From Saccopteryx bilineata (Eukaryota > Chordata > Mammalia > Chiroptera > Emballonuridae), in the NCBI RefSeq assembly GCF_036850765.1, contig NC_089491.1, positions 186,971,520 to 187,035,519 of the forward strand: a stretch of 64,000 bases of DNA, given 5' to 3'. The notes under the pieces were generated by a model that was not told where the DNA came from, made no database searches, and was given only the letters and a program-made list of their open reading frames with translations. Position numbers and translations under genes: made by a program. This document shows, one piece after another, positions 57,581 to 64,000 of the stretch; the first letter of the stretch is position 1, and each line of letters opens with the position of its first letter.

Positions 57581-59099
57581 ATCAAGAATGTTTAATTACT
57601 TACGTATCCAAGATGGTTATATTTGCCCTAAAAGTTCCTCTCTAGAAGGCAGTGCTCATGTCTACATTTGATCCCATGCAAAACTAAAATAATTTTATGA
57701 ATAGATGAAGTGTCATTTTGTGCATGTATATTCATTTATTCCTCATTTTGTCTGCTTAAGAACTATTGAGCACCTACTATATATATTCTAAGTATTGTGC
57801 CGACTTTGTGAATATAGGGAAGGGCAGGACAGACTGGACCCTGTCCTTGTGGAGATAGTGGTCTAGTTTGCAAAGGAGAAACAAGAAGGACTTGAAAGTA
57901 ATTCAGGATCAATATAAAACCAAACTCTTGTTCTTTTTATCCTGAGGTTGACGATTTGAGGTGAAAGAATTTCCTGGTAGGAGGACATCACATGACAGGT
58001 ATAGGATTTACTGGTGACTTAAGTTACAGTGGTCCTCATCTGTAATTATCATTTAAAGTTATGAAGCCTTTGGGAGAAATTGACTACAGGTAAACAAAAA
58101 TCTACATTAAACAAAGAAATATTCTTGTATGAAAGGGTTTTTACTTTGAAACACTGGACTTATAAAGAAAGCAATGAATAAGATTATTGATTGAATGATT
58201 GATCAATTCATTGTATACTTAAAACATGATTCAAATAATCCCAATTGACTCTCACTTTCATAGTGACACATATAATGCATTTAGGAGAACAACATTGTCT
58301 GGGGCACATTACAATAAAAAACAAGAAAGCAAGCCTTTAAGTGTAGCCAGTGTCTGATGCTAGGTGAGCCTTAAGCTAGGAGGAAGTATCCAGAGCAGGT
58401 AAAAAAAAAATAGGTATCCAAGAAAATCTGAACTGCAAAGGGTAAGAAGAACGTAATTTCTTTGTTTGACAGCATGGTTGGACTAGAAGGTCAAGGCATT
58501 GCAGGTACATTTCAGTATGACATTAAACAAAAAAATTTATAGTGTCTTTGTTGATTAATGAAGAGCTATCTGTAGGGTAGGTATAGGGTAAATTAGATTA
58601 ATTTGCAGCTGACTGGACAATCTCTTCTCAAAATAATGGATTCATTCCAACATTGATGGAGGTCTCTGCTGACCTGCCTCAAGACTCCATCTTCAACCTT
58701 ACTCAGTACAATACTGTTACAAGTGAGATCCTGAAGAAATTGGTGATGACAAAGATGGAAGGAAGCGTGTCTATATTAAGATGCTAGAATCAGGTTCGAA
58801 AAATATTTGTAAAGACTGGAACAATGTGTAAGTCTGATAGGATAGAACTTAACAGGGAAGTGTTCACCATTGGGACCCTAAAAGCCACCCATACAAGTTT
58901 ACAATATTTCAAACTTAATTTAAATGGAGCCAGGATGAGGCAAATACAAAAATGCACCTGTAAAGGCTTTGTTATGATAAGACCACCACTTGGCTTCTGG
59001 TATGTTTCCTGAAGCACCATGACATTAGCAGATGATAGGCCAGATGTTAGAAGGCTGAAGGTGGGGAAGAAACTCAGGTGAAGGGTGTGGTTTAAGAGT
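57581..59099. other. Intergenic with an ancient repeat scrap
   Basis: About 57728-57880 carries the common mammalian repeat wording ATTGAGCACCTACTATATAT and CCTGTCCTTGTGGAGATAG, which I cannot assign to a family with confidence. Nothing else recognised. Confidence 0.45.
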
Positions 59100-59290
59100 G
59101 CAATATGCAAAAGAAAACAATAAATTCCATAAGTGGCTTCTTTAAATACTACAAGAAGGGTCTCAGATTGTATTAATAGAAATATCATGTCCAGAATAAA
59201 GAAGAAGAAGTTAGGCCTCACCTGGAGTATTGGAGACAATTCTGGGTTACTCCTTTTTACAGAGGAGTAAAATTTAGAATATGGAGAGAA
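59100..59290 (+). mobile_element. CR1/L3-like LINE relic
   Basis: Translation around 59213-59260 gives RPHLEYWRQFWVTPFY, matching the CR1/L3 reverse transcriptase motif that usually reads HLEYCVQFW. Surrounding DNA is heavily decayed. Confidence 0.5.
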
Positions 59291-59329
59291 GACACAATTA
59301 AGATGGAAAGAGTGTTCGAGTCATATCAC

Positions 59330-59810
59330 ATCCCTACTCTCAACCCTGCAGACTGTGACCTTGTCAAGGCCACATGACTTCTGGCTACCTCTCCAAGCTC
59401 ACTCCTGACCTGTTATCACCTTACTGTCCCCACTTCAGCCATACTGACTTCCTTGATGTTTCTCAAGCATGAAGCATATATTACAGTAGGGCCTCTGCTC
59501 TTCCCCCCACATATTCACATGGCCCATCTCAGTTCATTCAGGTCTTTGCTCCAATGTCACCTCCTCACTAGGACCAAGAAGCAGTGCTATTTCCCAGTCT
59601 CTTTCTCTTGCTTTTTCCTTCAGTGTATTTGCCATTATGTGTGGCATTACATTATGAACTTGTTTAACTCTTTACTTTCTGTCTTCCTTAATAGAATGTA
59701 AGTCCAGGAGGGCTGGAGTTTTATTTGGTTTCCTCTTCTATCCCCTGCTCCTGATATGCCTTAGGGACACCATGAGCAATCAGTTGGTGGATTCATTGAA
59801 TGACACGAGG
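59330..59810 (+). mobile_element. L2 LINE 3' region
   Basis: Typical L2 text in order: TTCATTCAGGTCTTTGCTCC, ATGTCACCTCCTCACTAGG, TAGAATGTAAGTCCAGGAGG, then the terminal TTGGTGGATTCATTGAATGA. Confidence 0.85.
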
Positions 59811-60182
59811 CCATACCATAAAGCACAAAGGAAAGCCTCTGAGAGCTATGCCAGACAGCCAGACACTGGACGACTGCTTCGTAGGAGCAGCACTCCCTGG
59901 ATGGCCAGGCTGGGACAACGTGGATGTTTGAGAAAGAACTTGGTGTCTTAGCCTCTGTGTGAAGAGACAGTTCTAAGAGTTGGACCAGGTGGGCTACTCA
60001 GTGCATCCTGGTCATGAGACATGTTTTCCTCAGATGTGAGAAAGCCATCTGTGAAGGATATTGTTTGGAACTGCAAGTAGAGAGCACTTAAGACATTTTC
60101 TGTTCCAAAATTTTATGAGATTGTCACAGGTTGGGCCACCCCTTTCTTGTTTAAACATTTTTGAATTTGGACTATGGAAACG
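59811..60182. other. Intergenic, nothing recognised
   Basis: Short unique stretch ahead of a TTTC microsatellite. Confidence 0.5.
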
Positions 60183-60183
60183 G

Positions 60184-60231
<48 letters not shown>

Positions 60232-60260
60232 TCCTTTCTTTTTTCTTTCTTCTCGTCTTT
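60183..60260 (+). repeat. (TTTC)n microsatellite
   Basis: A run of TTTC units, pure at first, then decaying into TTTTC/TCTTTC. It directly adjoins the tail side of an antisense SINE and probably grew from that tail. Confidence 0.95.
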
Positions 60261-60458
60261 CTTTTCAAAAGATTTTTATTGTTTTTGATTTTACAGGGAG
60301 GGCAGAGTGAGAAGTATCAACTCACAGTTGCTTCACTTTAGTTGTTCATTGATTGCTTGTTGTTATGTGCTTTGACCAGGCAAGCCCAGGGTTTTGTGCG
60401 TGCAACCTCAGCATTCCAGGTCTGTGTTTTATTTGCTGCACCACCACAGGCCAGGCTG
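60261..60458 (-). mobile_element. Bat SINE, short type C
   Basis: Antisense copy: GAGAAGTATCAACTCACAG, TTTGACCAGGCAAGCCCAG, reversed head ending CCACCACAGGCCAGGC. Confidence 0.85.
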
Positions 60459-61290
60459 AAGTGGGTTTTCTATGTGAACACAATTGTTCTGTTTTGAATG
60501 TGATAAGAAATGCAATCTGTAGAAACAATGCCTGTTTTCTGAAATATGATTCAGAGCATATGGGATTTAGAGAGACTTTGATTTCATGGTTAATGTGTGT
60601 CATTCTTTGAGAGTACCCCATGAGAAAACAAAATGTACCTAATTTTTCTTATTCATATGTCCATTGTGCTTACCAGCCTTATAAATAACTGTAAATGTTG
60701 CTTTCTGAGTATCTTTCTAGATAAGAAGTGGCATCTGTTCCAAGGAGAATAATTTTAGCACTTAGACAGGCTGAGAAAGAAAATGAATTATCCCATGGTT
60801 GTCAATTCAGGTAGTCAGCCAGGAATTACCCTAGTAATGACAGACAGACAAAAGAGTGAACATGACTCTAATACACTTTTTTCAATGAGACAAAAGTTTT
60901 CTTTTTTTGAAAAGAGTATATTACATGTTGAGTATGAGCATAGAGCTCAGAGAACACAAAGGTCTATATATTTTTATAAATTAAAACAAACAAAAAATAT
61001 AACACTGATGTATAAAAAGGACTCAGTGTTTCTCAAAGGAAAAGAGACAAAATATCAGTGTGGGGACAGGCCAGATGGCTTCCAGCCAGTATCTCTAGTG
61101 TGGACTTACTCCCACAGTCCTGAAGCAGGCTAGCAGCAGAGATACGACTGAAAGTATGTCATGGGAGTCTGTAACTGTCTGGCTATGTGATGAAATTTTT
61201 ACCGCTTAGAAACATTAGAGGTTGGAACCCCATGGCTAGTGTTCTGGTAACCTAATAAGTAAAGAGTCTTTCCTGAAATTCTGAAGTTTG
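60459..61290. other. Intergenic, no gene seen
   Basis: No recognised element. A 116-codon frame at 60783-61133 has no motif that I can support. Confidence 0.5.
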
Positions 61291-61669
61291 AAATTTTATT
61301 ATTTTTCTTCTTTTCCAAGTGAGATGAAGGGAGACAGAGAGACAGATTCCCACATGCGCCCCTACCAGGAGCCAACCATTGGCAACCCCTGCCTGGAGCT
61401 GATGTTCTGCCCATCTGGGGCCATGCTTGCAACCAAGCTATTTTTAGTACCTGAGGTGGAGGTTCCACAGACCATCCTTAGCGCCTGGGGCTGATGATCT
61501 CGAACCAAGTGAATCATGGCTGCAGGAAGGAAAAAGAGAGAGAGAGAAAGAGGGAAGGGGGAGGGGTAGATAAGCAGATGGTCACTTCTCCTCTGTGCCC
61601 TGACTGAGAATCAAACCCAGGACATCCATATGTCGGGCCAATGTTCTACCACTAACCCAACCAGCCAAG
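61291..61669 (-). mobile_element. Bat SINE type A, diverged
   Basis: Antisense copy with CCCACATGCGCCCCTACCAG and the reversed head AACCCAACCAGCCAAGG. Probable target duplication of TCTGAA..TTT wording on both sides. Older than the copies at 16.0 and 42.0 kb. Confidence 0.88.
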
Positions 61670-63747
61670 GTCTGAAAATTTATTTCAAAAAACAAACAAA
61701 AAGCTCAAACATAATTTCAGCACCTGAAAACAATAACCAAGACTGAGTTGTATGAAAGCTACAAAAGGGCTGAATCTTCTCTCTCTCCCAACAACAGACA
61801 GATTCCAGAACATAGTTTCATGAGAAGGGGAGGAAGGTAGGTGGTTTCTTAATTTTAGTTGTTAGGAACTTTCCAGGAGGTGAATTTGTAGGGAAGTGGT
61901 CAGTGAAGCCAGAGCAGACCCAAGATCAGAAATTGAGAGGCCCCTATTACTTCGCTGTGGAATACAGGACCATCAGTGTTCTTCCTGGGCTCCAGCACCA
62001 GACAGTGGCTTTCCTGTGGACTGGCCTTTGGGTCTGGCCCAGGGCCTTGCTCTCCTGGTTCATCTTGTGCCTCAAAGAGTAAATCAGTGGAATCAAGACA
62101 ACTAATGGACCAGAGTCAGAGCAATTCTGTTGCAATTTCTGGTTCATGCTTTACTGGCCTACCATCCCACTGGGCAGCCAGCTGCTTCAAGATAGGGGCA
62201 CATCTTGTTCACCACTGTATCCCCTGAACCTAGTACAGCCCCAGTTCTTGAATTTTACTATAAAATGAAGTGAAAATCTCCAAAGGAATGCGAGTCTACA
62301 TTAACCCTCTTCTAACCCATGGCACAGATTGCATGGTTCTGTATGACAGCTGGTTTTCTTCCTTCAAATTGCTTTGGGTTGTCAAGGAACAGAACAGCAC
62401 CAGAAGTGAAGTGCATCTTTTCACTTGAACACTTAGTTCTCGGTGACCTGGGTATGAGGGCAGGGACTGAGTCCTTGCTCGCCCGAATCAACATATAACG
62501 CCTAGCACCCTGCAAATGACCAATAATCATTTGTTAGGTACAAGAACACAACGATGATGGCTGTTGGCCCAACTTGTGCTTGGCGGGCCGCTGTCATTGC
62601 CTAACAAACGGGCCTCTTTCAAAACAAGACATGTTAGGAAAGTGGATTTCCCTAAAGGGAAAAGCTGTGAGGGCAGCAGATCTTTTTCCTTCGGCTCTCT
62701 GGGAAGGTAGGTGAGGAGAAACATGTGACAAAACTTCCGAGGGTCGTGGTCCTGCACTGACGCCTGGCCTGAGATTTTAGCAGAGATCAGACGCCCTTGG
62801 CCTGGCTCCTTAGATGATAAACGCCCAGAAACAGGAGCCAGCAGGTTTGGGTCAACAGGCGTTCCCTCTTCACGTGACGCGGTGACTCCTCGCGCTCCCC
62901 CCAGACTGTGCTGCCACCAAGTGTCTCAAAGGTGAGGATACAGACCGTGGCCGAAGAGGCCGCCACCCTCCCCGCCGCTCCTCCTGGGCGCCTCCTTTGG
63001 TGACTCCGCCTGCGGCTCCAGTGCCAGGACAGAGACACCTGCCGGTGGAGCGTGGCAGTGCGGGTCCCCGCGGGACTGACCGATAAGCAGGCCTGGCTCC
63101 AGGGTGGGGAGGTTAAGGAGCTGCCGCAGTGCTCCACGTTCTCCTCTGCAAGCGGGCTCTTGATTATTTCCAAGGGACACAATGTTATCTCGTCTTTGCA
63201 CATTCTGTGACAGATTGTAAAACAAACATGTTCAGGTAGAAGAGAGTCCAAATGTCCCCTGCTTTGGCCCTTCTCGACATCTTTACCCTGCCAGGCCCCC
63301 CACATCTGCTGTTTCCCCGAGCAGCTGGACCAAGAGAAGACAAGAACCAACTCCCAGACTCAGAGGGTCCTTGAAAGGGAGGCCACAGCCTCGACAGGTT
63401 TAAGTGAAGGTGAGCCGGCCAGATTGCACCATGCTCTGTCTGCTTCAGGGAGACCCTAAACCTGCGCGAGAGTGTGTGTGCGTGCACAGGTATGGGAGGG
63501 TGTGCAATGTGGAAACTGGATGCACTAGAAGCCAAAATGAAAAAAGACAGCAAAGTACAGTGAGGACAGGTAAGAACGACTTGTATGAGCCAGGGTGCTG
63601 GGGCCTGGGATATAGAGAGCATAGTCGGCTGCAGAGGCAGCACTGACCACCTCCCCTCCCTCCTGCCCCCAGTTATAATCACAGAGTTTCATTGCCACCC
63701 AGTACCAGAAGACAGGACTCCAGGGGAGCTGGAGAAGTTAAAAGTAT

Positions 63748-63750
<3 letters not shown>
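61670..63750. other. Intergenic with L2 fragments and a GC-rich patch
   Basis: L2 3'-end pieces lie at about 62185-62240 (CTTGTTCACCACTGTATCCCC) and 62450-62540 (GAGGGCAGGGACTGAGTCC, CCTAGCACCCTGC), both + strand. A CpG-richer patch at 62860-63130 contains CACGTGACGCGG. Frames of 100-190 codons on the minus strand over the GC-rich part show no known domain. Confidence 0.5.
62860..63130. promoter_or_regulatory. Small CpG-rich patch, possible regulatory element
   Basis: CpG density is clearly above the surrounding DNA, with an E-box overlapping a CRE half-site (CACGTGACG at about 62873). Too short and weak to call a promoter. Confidence 0.25.
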
Positions 63751-63786
<36 letters not shown>

Positions 63787-64000
63787 CTGAAGCTGGAAAC
63801 AGGGAGAGACAGTCAGACAGACTCCCGCATGCGCCCAACCGGGATCCACCCGGCACGCCCACCAGGGGCGAGGCTCTGCCCACCAGGGGTTCGCTCTGCC
63901 GCGACCAGAGCCACTCTAGCGCCTGGGGCAGAGGCCAAGGAGCCATCCCCAGCGCCCGGGGCCATCTTTGCTCCAATGGAGCCTTAGCTGCAGGAGGGGA
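63750..64000 (-). mobile_element. Bat SINE type A, cut by the window edge
   Basis: Antisense copy: a long T tract (63750-63778) is the poly(A) tail, followed by TTTTTCTGAAGCTGGAAACAG and GCATGCGCCCAACCGGGATC. The tRNA head lies beyond 64000. The tail length and close match to the 16.0 kb copy mark it as young. Confidence 0.95.

Noticed and set aside
62787..63682. Minus-strand frames of 165-187 codons near the GC-rich patch
   Set aside because: Overlapping competing frames, no recognisable motif, no start or splice context; likely chance in GC-rich DNA.
1..64000. A previously undescribed multi-gene system
   Set aside because: Outside HMGB1, every extended coding signal belongs to a mobile element; remaining frames lack motifs, clustering or shared regulation.

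Overview
The window is vertebrate, mammalian nuclear DNA. It holds one protein-coding gene that can be identified with confidence: HMGB1, on the + strand, with a CpG-island promoter near 1.2-3.1 kb, five exons and a polyadenylated 3' end at about 6.45-7.45 kb. The host is almost certainly a bat. The rest is crowded with tRNA-derived SINEs whose heads read GGCCCTGGCCGGTTGGCTC or CCTGACCAGGCGGTGGCGC, the Rhin/VES-like SINE style of insectivorous bats. The copy types suggest a rhinolophoid (horseshoe/leaf-nosed) lineage, but that is from memory and not tested.

Layout. 1-1.19 kb is unique AT-rich upstream DNA. 1.19-3.12 kb is the HMGB1 CpG island with exon 1 and most of intron 1. 3.6-6.0 kb carries the coding exons, which together encode 215 residues. 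6.0-7.45 kb is the 3' UTR with two plausible poly(A) sites. From 7.45 kb to 64 kb there is no further convincing protein-coding host gene. In the human genome this direction from HMGB1 is a long intergenic interval leading toward KATNAL1 and a lncRNA, and this window fits that picture.

The intergenic part is a layered record of mobile elements. It contains a near full-length antisense LINE-1 (about 24.0-32.4 kb) interrupted by a SINE and by a full-length 2.5 kb Tigger/pogo DNA transposon at a precise TA target. There is a second, sense-strand, 5'-truncated LINE-1 (39.45-42.8 kb) with a nested SINE. A decayed class II (betaretrovirus-like) ERV pol (42.9-45.2 kb), also with a nested SINE, abuts a gag-NC/pro remnant that looks class I, followed by a third LINE-1 3' end. 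Other elements are a head-to-head pair of LTRs (21.1-22.2 kb), a solo LTR (52.0-52.7 kb), hAT elements (10.1-11.0, 22.4 and 56.7-57.6 kb), a Tigger-type MITE (53.3-53.9 kb), and ancient MIR, L2 and CR1/L3 relics. About 20 bat SINEs are recognisable, many with intact target-site duplications. Two GC-rich patches (50.4-51.0 and 62.86-63.13 kb) and one exon-like segment (49.90-50.05 kb) are candidate parts of unannotated non-coding transcripts.

I found no CRISPR array, operon, rRNA or bona fide tRNA gene, and no evidence for a new multi-gene system. The most noteworthy structures are the Tigger inside LINE-1, the inverted LTR pair with its templated insertion, and the mosaic ERV.
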